NCBI GenBank assembly: GCA_021014325.1
Contig: CM037473.1
Coordinates: 22,682,822-22,746,821 of the forward strand
Length of the DNA stretch: 64,000 bases
From: Plazaster borealis
Taxonomy: Eukaryota; Echinodermata; Asteroidea; Forcipulatida; Labidiasteridae
Reading direction: 5' to 3'
Shown here: piece after piece, positions 48,801 to 59,511 of the stretch
How the letters are laid out: each line of letters starts with the position of its first letter
Position numbering within the stretch: position 1 is the first letter of the stretch
Program-made: the position numbers and the translations under genes
Notes under the pieces: model-generated
Seen by the model: the letters and a program-made list of their open reading frames with translations, nothing else
The model's database searches: none
What the model was told of the DNA's origin: nothing

Positions 48801-51800
48801 ATCCTAAAATGCATTTTAATACGCAACTCGGTACAAATTTAACAATACTTACAAATTGTAGAGAAAAATAAACCGCAAGGTTTTACACAAACGAGCACCA
48901 AAATAAAAACATGACCGCTCCAAAGAGTTCCCAAGATGCAAAATGAAATTGAACAATGCAGGAAGTTGCAACAAAATGGAACATGATCGTTTCCTTTTAA
49001 AAACAAATACTATTTACTTTGAAGAATGAGGAAACAAAACTACTAAACTTTTCAGAAGTGTGAGTTTATAATCTGTCACCACAATTTCCTCCCGCCCCTT
49101 CCCCAACATTTTTAGAGGGAAGCTCATTAAGGGATAAAGACATTTACTACTCTCCAGGAGTTGTGCTTGTCTTTACTCAAGTGAAGATTCTTTCATTATA
49201 ATTGCTTCTCGACATATAGAAGGCATACTTGTAAGCATACAAATGATTTTATTTGATTCGCTGCTGAATAGTTTGGATGCTTAAACTCTCTTGCTCATCC
49301 ACTTTAAGGTGTATATTCTGGGAATCCAAACCGAATGTATTACAGGTAGATTCAAAGTTCACACAGGCCGGGCAGTTGGTCTATTTACCAAAGTTGTAAA
49401 TGAGCATTACAAGCTCATGTTTACAATGAACAAACTGGACTAGATCTTTTAACACAATACACTGGCTGTATAGTTTTCTTTCCACCAAAACTGTAAATTA
49501 CTAAAATCAACAAATGATCTAAGCCCAATTTTATAAAGCCTTTAGAACAAAATGCTTATCAAATTTCTATGCCATCAAGCAAACAACAATTTGTGCGCAA
49601 GTCGCAGCGAACGTTTTATGTCCTTTGCAAGGTAACCTATATCTGTTCAGCAAGAGTTTGCTTAGCAAGTTTTTATGCTTAAAGGCTTTATATCACTAAA
49701 TTGGGCCGTGCACAAAAATGAACAAACAAAAAACCAGTGATAAACAAAACACCAAAAAAAGGCTGCAGAGTCTGAAAATTGTGTTTATTTTACCATCGAT
49801 GTTCGATAAAAGAGATTGCAGTTCATTAGCTTCAGCTGCAATCCTTGTTTGACGCAAATCCTCCCGATCTTGTGGACCTGGTGGTCGTTCTTTCACTTTC
49901 AGTGTCAGCATGAATGCAAAATTGCAAATTACACTTGTGTAAATATAGAATTATTTTACAAAAAATTGCACACAAAAAGAATAATAATAAGAACAACAAA
50001 AGAGACAATATTTTGTACAGTTTTAATTGTATTCTATTTTTGGGGTTCTAAGTACAGTTGGGGCTATCAAGGCCTTTTCAAATTGATGTGAAAAAGTTCA
50101 CAGAATGTCAGATTTTCAAATAAATTTGAAACATCAGTTTTTGCCTCGGGTTCAAACTGCGCTTTTGGCTGTGTGCTCACTTAAGGAAAAAACATTTATA
50201 GTTTGAAAAACTACATGTAGGTCCTTTATTCTTTGGGCCAATGACAAACTCTTTAGAATTTTTTCTAGACCTCTAGAAAGCAATCAATTTTTTTTTGTAA
50301 GGGTTGCCCATCACAAGGCCATGCCTTTCCAGGTGGGAGTGACAAGGTAAACGGAGTGGGGGAACAGAAAGATTGTATGATGTGGAATCATAGATCAGGT
50401 AACATTACTTTTGAACTGAGCCAGAGGAGCACCTTATCATGCTGGAGGCTAGTACTTCATCTTATTTTCTTTTAGAGACAGTCGCAATAAGTTAGGCTTA
50501 AGACAAGAGGTTGATCTCACCTTGGAGTTCTGCTTCATATCCTACATCATCAATGGCATCTCGGAGTTGTAAAGGTGTTATCTCCTCTGGGTAGAACTCT
50601 ACGGACGCCATCTCCTTCTCAAGCGACACTGAGACTTTGTCGATGCCTTTAATCTTGCCTAAGGCTTCCTCGATTGAGTGAGCACAATTCTCACATGACA
50701 TTCCATGGACCTACATGTATAAGTGGGATGCAGACAAATCAAAGAAGAACATTTTACACTTATCTTATAAGAAATTCATTCCACGTTTTGCACAGCACAT
50801 GTCATCCCAAGCAGTGTTTGTACTGGATTATTAGCAGACTTGGGTTAAATCTGTCATCAACTCTGGGTTTGACAATGTGGTCATGCAACCTAAATTTAAA
50901 AGTACTTTCCAAACCTAAAGAAAAAAATATCATTGTTCAAAGGAAGAAAAAAAACCTGCACCAAAATGATAATAATTATGGCATAACTAAACAGTTAACA
51001 TTAAATATATGATTAAAAAACTAATAAACATGTAGGTGTAGCTGTAATTGATGGGTTAATAAACCCAGGCATGCAACTGCACTTTGGAAAACAAATTCAA
51101 TAGCACAGCAAAGAGACCAAAAACAAGGAAATCATCCCATCAACACATAAATAACAGAAAAACACGTAAACAAGCATCAATTTCCTAAGTCACATCAAAA
51201 AACAAAGTTCATGCAAGCTGATTGGAAACTGTTGAAAATGACCCTTTTGAAGAAAATATTCATACATGCAAGATGTGTTTAAATTCGTGGTTGGTATCCG
51301 ATAGGTGGGGTCAGCCACTAAGTGGTGTTGGGTTAAGACACACTGCACCTGCCTATGTACACCCTCAAGTCAAAGTCTTAGGGTTATTATGTTTTATTTA
51401 TGTGAAGACAAAACAGGGTTACAGCTATGCTATGGTTTTAACACACTATGTAGATGTTTTCATGGTTGTGAGCCAACTTGATCAGCTCTCTGACAGTATG
51501 CAGTCCTGTCATTAGTATACATATGCAGGGCTTGATGAACCCTTCTGGACCAATGACTAAAGTCCTGCAATTTAGTATTTAAAAAAACCCATACTTTTAA
51601 AGATTTACTTGAGTATTTATGAGCTTAAGTTTCAACTCCAAGTTCAGCAAAATAAATAAGAAAGAAATATTTTAGGTATTGTACTGTAGTTCATCCTCCC
51701 CTAGTAATGATCAAGCCAAACTAGTCCAGTTACTTATCATCACTGGCTTAATTTAAACGAAGGGTCTAATTAAAACAATTTCAAGATACCAATTTTCCTG

Positions 51801-54800
51801 GGTGGAGGGAAGCAATTATGGTTTTGTTTTTTGTTTTTTTTTATCCTGAAGAACACAACTCTACCCTCTGGAGTTGATCCCGATCAGATTTTAAAAACAA
51901 TTTTTTTGCCAAACCATCAGTTCTTTTGATGGAATTAAACATTGTACTGTTTAAACACTCCCAGTATAGATTTATATCACCTATGTTTAAAGAAACACAG
52001 ACTATCAATGTACAATCAAGTAGTCCGATACTGTTACAACAAAACGCACAATTACTTGTTCATCACTCTTTCATTTGACCTTACCTAAATTTGTCTTCAG
52101 AGGTCCACAAAAAGTATCCAAAACCTATGTTATACCACCATGATTATACATTGATAGCATTACATTTATTTATGTGCATTTTAGGATCAGCAACAGGAGG
52201 TTCCAGTGGTCTACTGTGTGAATGGTTCAATTTGATTGTTTGTCATGTTTGTATGGTTCAATGACTCCAGAGATTCATGTGTGTGCATGGTGTATGCATG
52301 AACTAACAAGAAGGTTCAAGAGAAAAAATACTTGCCTAAAGATATACCCAAACTATTGTTATGTAGTTAAACAACCTGGACTTCGAACTCAATCAGCATG
52401 TCAGCAAATGTCACACATTCATGACATTATGCCGGGTTTTCATATTCATGATATATCTAATAGTGCACATTGCACTTTTATAGTTGTACAGGTTAAAAAC
52501 TTCAACCCCATCAGATCGGTTCTACCAGAGTTGACACCTGTACCTGTAGATCATGATTGCTTGAGTATTTCAAGAAAATCTCCACACCAGGTACGTATTG
52601 TCATCTCTTGTAAACTGTACATAATGTACTCAACTATACGGCCAAATTACATGTGTATTTCTAATTCCTGGAATATTTGTTGAACCTGTATACAGTTTTG
52701 AATTGTTTGGACTTGTTGGTGATTTACAAATTTAATCTTTAAAGTACATGTACATATATTCTGTGAATTTCTGTTCATTTTGTAATATTCTTTTGCTTAT
52801 TATGTATGCTTTCTTGCTCCTTTCACCATGTTTAGTATGTACATTTATTTATTTATTGTACATTTTGTGTTGTTTTGGTTGAATAATAATAATAATAATA
52901 TGTGTGTGAGAAAAAACCAAATTGCAGGACTTGTTTGATTGTGAAAGCATAATTATTACTAGACTCTGACCACTGGACCTGTTTCAAGTCAGGGCTTGGA
53001 TAAACAGTGCAGCAACCAGACAACTGGTGATGTATTCTTTGATGCTTGTTTGATTGTGAATGCTTAAATCTAGACTCAGGCCACTGGACCTGTTTCAAGC
53101 CCGGGCTTGGATAAACAGTGCAGCAACCAGGCAACTGGTGATGTATTCTTTGATGCTTGTTTGATTGTGAATGCTTAAATCTAGACTCAGGCCACTGGAC
53201 CTGTTTCAAGCCCGGGCTTGAATGAACCATAGAGGTCCCTTTCTCTATGGATGAACAGTGTGCAGCTAAACAAGCAACTGCGTCCTATTCAAGTACCTAT
53301 GTCAGCAAAGGGTGGTTGGAAATTATGTACATTCTGTGATAATTAGGTCAGTTCATTTTGTTTATTTACTACTTTTATTCATGGTTTATTTAAAAAAAAA
53401 AGAATTTCCATGGCAGCCAAAGGCTGAACAAGGATAACAACGATTTCTTTAGAAATTGTTTTAACTACAAACAGTTTAAAACTTTCAAAGCACAGGTGCA
53501 TGAAAATAATTAGAAAACAATACAAATTGAATTTTAAATTGCATCATACTTCATAAAAACAGAAGAAGAACAAAAAGAAGAACAAGGAGAAGATGAGGAA
53601 AAACCAAGTGTGAAGGTCTCAGTAGAAGTTACACTTTACACCAAGGGTATGTCAACTTTTTTCAATTCTCTTTTAGTTTTAGTAAGTTAACTAAAGTTTA
53701 TTGGTCAAATGGCACTTGGAGTATCACTAAATGTTTACATGTACATTGGCTTAACAAAAATTTACCGTTAATAAATTATTATAATTTTTTTTTTTTATAT
53801 GAAGCCAACTTCAGGCTCTACTAAAATGTACATCAGCACCGTCATAGTAATTGCATAGGATTATCCGTCTGAAAATAAAGTATCAAGTTATAAATCATGG
53901 GTTAAATAATTTGGGGTTGAACAAAAAAATTGACTTGAGCGGGATTTGAAGTATCAGTCAGAAGCCACAAACATTTCATTACACGATCAGTTCGGTGAGT
54001 GTTTCTGGCACACTCCTTGACCCCATGATTCCGACTATAACATGGGAGTCACCCGACCAAAAGGGCGTGGGTCAGAAGCCAAAGGGCAAGAAGACAGCCA
54101 ATCAGGAAGTCCATCTAAAACTGCCAATGAGAAACTTCGGAACACAGCAGTTCGGGAGCTTTTTCGCGAGTCAGTGCTCAGCATCCAAGAGGGATCGCTC
54201 CACGTCTGACCAATCAGGAGGCCCATCTAAACCAGCCAACTAGGCATATCTCATACCACGGCTGTTCGGGTGGCCATTTACCGTATCTGGTACCCCAACG
54301 GACAGTGATTGCACCGAAGACACTCAGCAAAGTCCAGAGCCAACACAACTCCTACAGAGAGTTTTATGTACGACCCGTGGTGTCTCCACAAACCTCACTA
54401 GATTGTGTTCCCACCTTGCAAACTTTCAAATCCTACTTCAATTCCCTTCTTCAAATTTTCAATTGACCCACATCTTTTAATTTTCAACATACCCACCTAC
54501 AATGTACCAAATTGTAAACATTTCATCAAGAATTTGGTAATCACGATTAAGAGCAAAACAACGAAAAATATTTTTGGGGGCTTATTTCGCGGATTGCAAC
54601 ACTCAAAATAAGCAACATGACAATTACAGGAAGTAGAATGTAGGCCTACAGGTTCAATTCCGAGATCTTAATTTAGGTTCTACATGACGTAATACATCCA
54701 TGAGAAAGGAAACTGATATGACACTTGGTCAGGTTGAATCTTCTGGCCGTAAAAAGAGCCAAAACATGAATCAACCGAAGATAATGTTACTTTTTAGCTA

Positions 54801-56249
54801 TGTGCACTGTCTACCATGCAGATTTAGAGGTAGGCCTATACTGACTCTATCTTTATGGCCAGAGCAGCAAGTGCCAGACATGCCATATGGCAATCCAAAA
54901 TATACTGTAATAACTATAGGATAAGTGATGTTTGAAGCTTTGCATGGTGTAAGAAATACTAACTATAGTGGTAAAGTTGTGGGTACACAACATGAAACTC
55001 TTTTGGGAGAAGTGTTGGTTCGATGAAAAGAACCAGTGTGGTCTCGACATCCAAAGAGTATACTCTGCTCGCCTTCTGGAGAACTATATAGGCCCTATCA
55101 GCTGACTGATCTTCCTCCATGCTGATACTGATAGTGATACGACTATTGTACATATCTGTACATCTTATAAGTTATATTATAATTATTATAAGTAAATCTG
55201 AAATAGTCAGTTTGACAGTTAAAGTATAGGCTACCTTTCATACACTGTATCTCTGGATATTATCATTTTCTGCAAGATGTTGGCCATGTACTCCAAAATA
55301 AAACAAGATCTGTGTAATTAGTTGGTTGTGTTTATCTGCCACTTCACACAATGACACCTGTTCACTTCCTATTTCTATTTTCATCAACAAATGAGGATCC
55401 TCTTTAATGGGTGAAATGGAGAGCGCCCTCTTGTGGTTACAATATACCCCAAAACCAGATCCATACAAACCATTATTTTGATGAGCTCTGGCGGGCTTGT
55501 AGCATGCACAATTCCTTGCACCGTTTCTTTGTCATCTTGTGAATGGGAGACTTTGCCCAGTTCAATGAGTTCAATGGCCTCCTTTGTTATAGTTTCAGCA
55601 GTTGGTTTGAATTCTTCACAAAGAATAAAGACAAAAGTATACTGAGAGAATTGGATAAATACAAATTGGATAAGAAAGGCAACTATTAGATGTCTGAGAC
55701 TTTTTGGAGTAAAGTTGTTAACGCCATGTATCTTCGTCTCACAGGCCTAAGTAGTTAAAAGTAGGATAGGTACATATAGTGTACCAACAAAACAGGGAAA
55801 AATTCTAAAGATTCAACTCCTAATATGTTGACAAATACACAAATACAAGTTGCATTTCCTCTCTTGAGTGATCTGAAACTAGCACAGCCTTGTTTGGGTA
55901 ATGGGTAAAAAACAATCCCTAATAACAAACAAATACTTCAAGTATGGTACTTAAGAATAACTGAATTTTAGCTTTCTGTGCTTTTATAGTTCTAAAGTAA
56001 TAAACCACAGGGGGAAACTGACTGAGTAAATTTTAGTTCAATTTTTGAGTAAACAAAGAAAACATTTATTAGAACGTAAATTGAACCTGCAAATTTTGGA
56101 TTAACATGTCTCCCTAGTTTGTCAATATCTGTTTGGTGTGCCAGTCAGAAGCCATACAACACCACACTGCCATATAACCAGGGATCATGTTCTGTACTGT
56201 TAATGAAATTACTTGAGCACTTACCTGACTTTTCACTTGCAGTCTCCAT
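32734..56249 (-). CDS. ATP7: ATP7-type copper-transporting P1B ATPase (22 coding exons, complete)
   Basis: Coding exons, 5' to 3': 56225-56249, 55471-55613, 50521-50710, 49794-49895, 47952-48023, 46508-46696, 45761-45927, 43470-43631, 42230-42469, 41422-41655, 40526-40775, 40227-40351, 38941-39078, 37919-38104, 37042-37224, 36477-36654, 35720-35878, 34746-34888, 34012-34221, 33720-33837, 33059-33161, 32734-32800. Every phase agrees; the total is 3384 nt, 1127 residues. The pump moves Cu(I) out of the cytosol into the trans-Golgi for cuproenzymes, or out of the cell. Order: three metal-binding domains, eight membrane segments with CPC in TM6, TGES actuator, DKTGT phosphorylation site, SEHPL nucleotide-binding motif, GDGVNDSP hinge. 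It is the single ATP7A/ATP7B counterpart. The donor of exon 2 (GTTTGT) and the acceptor of exon 4 (49895, or 6 bases further in) are the least certain junctions. Confidence 0.97.
34012..42469 (-). other. ATP7: ATP7 membrane and catalytic core exons
   Basis: Exons 9-19 (residues 351-1032). TM1-TM2 are in exon 9 ([31 protein letters not shown]), TM3-TM4 in exon 10, the actuator with TGES (residues 581-584; 40548-40559) in exon 11, TM5 in exon 13, TM6 with CPC (704-706; 38024-38032) in exon 14, the phosphorylated Asp of DKTGT (748-752; 37192-37206) and SEHPL (788-792) in exon 15. The nucleotide-binding domain insert (exon 16) is poorly conserved and low-complexity ([10 protein letters not shown]). 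TGDN (949-952) is in exon 18 and GDGVNDSP (997-1004) in exon 19. No catalytic residue is missing. Confidence 0.95.
40885..41360. repeat. Degenerate repeats of about 115 bp in ATP7 intron
   Basis: Between exons 10 and 11. The sequence TTCATCAAGGC and related phrases (TTTATCCAGGCTCA, TGCTCTTTGCTACACCC) recur about every 113-120 bases, three times, with shorter internal repeats of TCATCAAGG. The array reads open on both strands in places but has no domain. Confidence 0.7.
43842..43885. repeat. TTTA / ATT microsatellite
   Basis: A run of TTTATTTATTTATTTATT grading into ATTATTATTATT in an ATP7 intron. Confidence 0.8.
44455..44830 (+). mobile_element. Palindromic element remnant in ATP7 intron
   Basis: Follows TTAA at 44451-44454 (AGGTATGGGTCATACTTGACCC). 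Later segments (GCGGTTGGTACCTC, GATGGATTCAACGTTC, GTGACTTTTACTGTAT) match the element at 4770-5216, so it is a diverged copy of that family with an eroded right end. Confidence 0.6.
47787..47829. repeat. GATT/GATC simple repeat
   Basis: A tandem GATTGATTGATTGATCGATT-type microsatellite in an ATP7 intron, about 40 bases. Confidence 0.7.
52492..52590 (+). other. Exon-like segment on the plus strand inside an ATP7 intron
   Basis: A 99-base open segment lies between a good acceptor (TTGTACAG) and a strong donor (CCAG then GTACGT). It would encode 33 residues beginning [14 protein letters not shown]. It lies inside a continuous 153-codon plus-strand frame (52222-52683), opposite in direction to ATP7. 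I do not recognise it. It could be an exon of a nested gene, part of a decayed retrotransposon, or chance. Confidence 0.25.
52925..53225. repeat. 111-bp tandem array, about 2.7 copies
   Basis: CACTGGACCTGTTTCAAG recurs at 52971, 53082 and 53193. The unit contains GGGCTTGGATAAACAGTGCA and TTGTTTGATTGTGAATGC. Copies are 90-98 percent alike by eye. The minus strand stays open across the array (125 codons) only because the unit is a multiple of three. Confidence 0.9.
53563..53646 (+). other. Second exon-like plus-strand segment inside the ATP7 intron
   Basis: An 84-base open segment follows AAAACAG and precedes a strong GTATGT donor. It would encode a very acidic stretch, then [16 protein letters not shown]. 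The phases (1 in, 1 out) do not join directly to the segment at 52492 (0 out), so at least one more exon would be needed. Not recognised. Confidence 0.2.
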
Positions 56250-56261
56250 GTTTATCGTTAA
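56225..56261 (-). other. ATP7: ATP7 start-codon exon with 5' UTR portion
   Basis: On the minus strand the acceptor TTTTATTTCAG ends at 56262; 12 bases of UTR then lead to ATG 56249-56247 and eight codons (METASEKS) before a GTAAGT donor. An acceptor ahead of the ATG means at least one non-coding exon lies further up, at higher coordinates. Confidence 0.75.
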
Positions 56262-59067
56262 TCTGAAATAAAATATTATTTTAAATCAAAAGATATTATG
56301 AAAACAGTAACAATCTTAGAATTCCTGTACATTTTCAAGGTAAATTATGATTATTTAGGCTTAAGTAATTTACAATCATAGAAAAGGTCTTTTATTGGGA
56401 GTTCTTAACCAGGGATTTGTTTTCCTTCTTCACGACAATCTTTTTTCAATAAAGAAACCTGGAAAGAGGCCTGGAAATTAGTTGAATTTAAGAGGATTTT
56501 TATTGATTTTCCCTTTATACCAAACTTTATATCCATTAGTCACTACTTTTCTTCTTGTAACCTTCTCATGAGTCAATTTTACAACTTTTTTATTTCGTTT
56601 CAGTTAAACTTAGTTTTAACCTTTGATTGTTCATTTTGTTCCTTGTGCTGCAATTTTGGTACTGTGCATAATTTTCAATGACTTGCAGCCAAATTCTTTG
56701 CTCTTATCGAAACCGTTTAGTATAGCTTAAAATGAATGAAATCATTTTGTTTATTAGATTAGTTTAGTTAATGTTCAATAATGTTGTAGTTAAGGATGGA
56801 ATTGCTGGTTAATAAGAGGAACCTTGTGCAATAAATTTGTTTAAAAAAACTTTTAAAAACCCCACCTTCTGTAAATTCTAAAAAGCCCATGCAAGACAAA
56901 CTAACATAAAAAAATCAATTCAAATAAAATATTTTAAACTTGTAACTAAAATATCATTTAAAAATCTCCCATTCTTCAAAAATATGGGTAAGGTGCAAAC
57001 TTCTCAAAATACGAAACGCCTTTGAAGCCCCCGAAATACCCAATGGACCACTCACACAGCCACCAACAAATATACCTTTGAACATAAATGTTCTAGGTCT
57101 AACAAAATTATTTCTGTTCCAGCCATATAGGCCTATAGTCTTATAATATAGCACACTACCAAAAAGGTAGGCTTGAACAAACAGAAACAAATTAAGACAG
57201 TTTTTTTTTAAAGTTCTGAGCTAAATACAAGACTTGTGTGGTCTAGTGAAGATTTTCTTGAAATTCCAGCCGTGTCTTGGTGGTAATAATTAATAGAATT
57301 AACTTCAAAACAGCTAATTAATTTACAACAAATTTCCTTGTGGATAAAATTCAATAACTTGGTAATAATTGCCTAATAATTGGCGTGTCGTGGCCGAGCG
57401 GATAAGAACACCAAACTCAAGCTCTGGTGTTTCTGATCAGCAGAGTGTGGGTTTGAATCCCAGTCGTGACATTGTGTCCTTAAGCAAGACACTTAACCAC
57501 ATGCTTCGTCCTTCGGATGGGACGTTAAGCCGTAGGTCCCGTGTGTTGTGTAATGCACGTAAAAGAATCCAGTGCACTTATCGAAAAGAGAAGGGGTTCG
57601 CCCCGGTGTTCCTAGTTTGATCGGCAGCATATTGCGCCACAGCACCTTGTAAACCATTACATGGTGCTATGTAAAGGACTTGGTCTCATACTTCAAAAAC
57701 CTAGCTCCACAATACCTTGCAGGAAAATAATGAACGTTAAAGCGCCTTGAGCATCACTGAGTGACGGATATGTGCGCTATATAAGAAGCCACTATTATTA
57801 TTATTATTTATTATTATTATTAATATTAATATAGTAATACTTACATGCATGCAGATGAATGGTGAACGGCACCAAAACCTCACAATGATTAAAGGTACAA
57901 CAGTCCTAAAATGCACTATAAAACACCTCAAAACAAAACAGCATGCAAACAACATTGGCAAAGACTTGGATCTACTTTTAACAAACTACATGTATTGCTT
58001 AAGTAATGACTTAAAAAAATACAGAATTTAAAGCAATGTTGGTGTACGCGAAATTGATAGTTTGATGTGAGATTATGAAGTTGTAAATGATGGACATGAA
58101 CAGAATAACATTGTGCAGAACAGCAAATTAATGGGAGATGTATGGGAGATGTGCAAAATTAGTTATTAAATGACTTTAATAAAATGAACGCATAGATTTA
58201 TGATTGATCAAATGTTGAATCAATGCCTGATATAATGATTGAAATAATACAGAGGCGATTATTATTAAAAATCTAATACTGAATCGTACAAATTCTTTTG
58301 ACCAAACAATTTTTGTTTTGTTGTTCAGGACACTTTAAAAAATATATAAAAAAATGTTCTATGAAGAAAGTACGTTAGATGACTTTGTTTGATGTGAATA
58401 TGATAGACCTATGAAATATTGACTCTGAAAACATAAATGAAAATTATGAATTTGAAAAATCATGTATATTTTTGTAAGTTATGAATAAAACTTACATTTT
58501 TTCTGAAACATCTTTTTGGTGTTTTGTTTTCCTGAAATTAAATTTCTTTTCACTTATTAGTTATTCTTAAACGTAAAGTAAATGTTACTTTGAAAGTTAG
58601 TAAACATAAAACAGTACCATATTGCAGTTTTAGCTTGAGCAAAAGAGAAGAAAACGTGGACAGTGTCAGTGATGGGTATACTATACTACGGTAGTCGAGA
58701 AATAAAAATAAAAACACATTTGCGTGCGAGTAGGCCTAATTGTCGAGTGTTGGGCGCGATTTGATTTGTTAAAGTAAATTTACTGTTCAATTTATAACTA
58801 CGATTTGTGGAGAAGAATGAAAAAGCCAAATATTTTGTTGATCGTATCATTATGATCATTATGCGATCATTTTTGTTTCATACGTCGTCATCAAAAAAGG
58901 CCATTGTCATTCCTTCCTCCCCATCGTGACGTAGACGCCACCCAAAAAACGAAGAAATTGTTTGTAGATTTCACTTTAAAATTAGGCTTCAAACAACTAA
59001 ATCTTTCTTCCATTATTAGACAAGTTATCTTCATTTGTTTTAAGCTTAAGATCGTCTCATAACTTAC
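56262..59067. other. Presumed ATP7 5' UTR intron
   Basis: AT-rich, no supported coding exon. It holds the type A SINE at 57382-57832 and otherwise nothing I can name. Its bounds rest on an inferred donor at 59067 and the acceptor at 56262. Confidence 0.45.
57382..57832 (+). repeat. Full-length tRNA-derived SINE, body type A
   Basis: The head resembles a leucine/serine-type tRNA: A-box TGGCCGAGCGG at 57391-57401 and B-box GGTTTGAATCC at about 57449-57460. Then comes an unrelated body (GACATTGTGTCCTTAAGCAA, GGTTCGCCCCGGTG) and a 3' tail, AAAGCGCCTTGAGCATCACT and GCGCTATATAAGAAGCCAC, ending in an ATT repeat (57789-57832). Such a tail is typical of SINEs moved by a LINE with a matching 3' end. 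It lies between ATP7 and PPIL2. Confidence 0.88.
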
Positions 59068-59511
59068 CATCAAACTCGTCAAAAAATAGATAAATAACAA
59101 GTCCCGTCCTCTTGTTTATCCACGTAAAACAACAATGGCGTTAGTATTAAATGCAATTCACGTGTCAAGTCAGCTGACTCTACCATGTGATCACATTCCT
59201 AATGTATCAGGTGGTACGAGTGAGATCACCTGATCTAGTGTGTATTTTTAGAAACAAGCGTACTCATCCTAGTCTGATACTAAGACTTGTCAAACCCCCT
59301 CCTTTTTATCTATGAATCATCATACGTTAAATGGTTTGACAAGTCCAGTTACCAGGTCATATTATGATAGCTCATGTACTGCTACATGCATTACATGTAC
59401 TGCTACTACTACTGAGACCGATAGTAATGCAGTACCAGTAGTGTGGCGCGGTTTCAGTTGAGTTTTCACGGTTTCTGTCATAACAATACGGTTTTTCTTC
59501 GATACAGAAAG
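59068..59511. promoter_or_regulatory. Probable shared (divergent) promoter of ATP7 and PPIL2
   Basis: On the minus strand a strong donor (GATG then GTAAGT, boundary 59067/59068) suits a non-coding first exon of ATP7 splicing to 56261. On the plus strand PPIL2 starts at 59512. This leaves about 440 bases for both transcription starts. It contains a CACGTG E-box at 59159-59164 and a TCAGCTGA palindrome at about 59170. No TATA box is obvious. The first-exon assignment is inference from splice signals only. Confidence 0.4.

Larger units (their letters stand above)
43470..56249 (-). other. ATP7: ATP7 N-terminal region: three copper-binding domains
   Basis: Exons 1-8. Residues 1-55 are a non-conserved leader (METASEKS from exon 1, then an acidic/amphipathic stretch). 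HMA domains follow: domain 1 with GMSCENC at 59-65, domain 2 with GMTCASC at 222-228, domain 3 with GMHCTSC at 299-305, each with two copper-ligand cysteines. A linker of about 95 residues (ending near 215, charged, with [12 protein letters not shown]) separates domains 1 and 2; domains 2 and 3 are close. Domain 3 is next to the membrane part, as in the human protein, where the last two domains are the essential ones. A short exon boundary falls just before the metal motif in domains 1 and 3 (KIM/VHGMSC and TLM/ITGMHC). Confidence 0.93.

Noticed and set aside
52853..53230. 125-codon minus-strand frame encoding repeated peptides
   Set aside because: The frame stays open only because the 111-bp unit is divisible by three; there is no promoter, splice or domain evidence.
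55238..55468. 76-codon minus-strand frame next to ATP7 exon 2
   Set aside because: It is in a different frame from exon 2, lies in the following intron and shows no conserved features.
57382..57470. tRNA-Leu/Ser-like gene
   Set aside because: A and B boxes are present, but the stems do not pair well and the sequence runs directly into a SINE body with an ATT tail, so it is a SINE head and not a functional tRNA.
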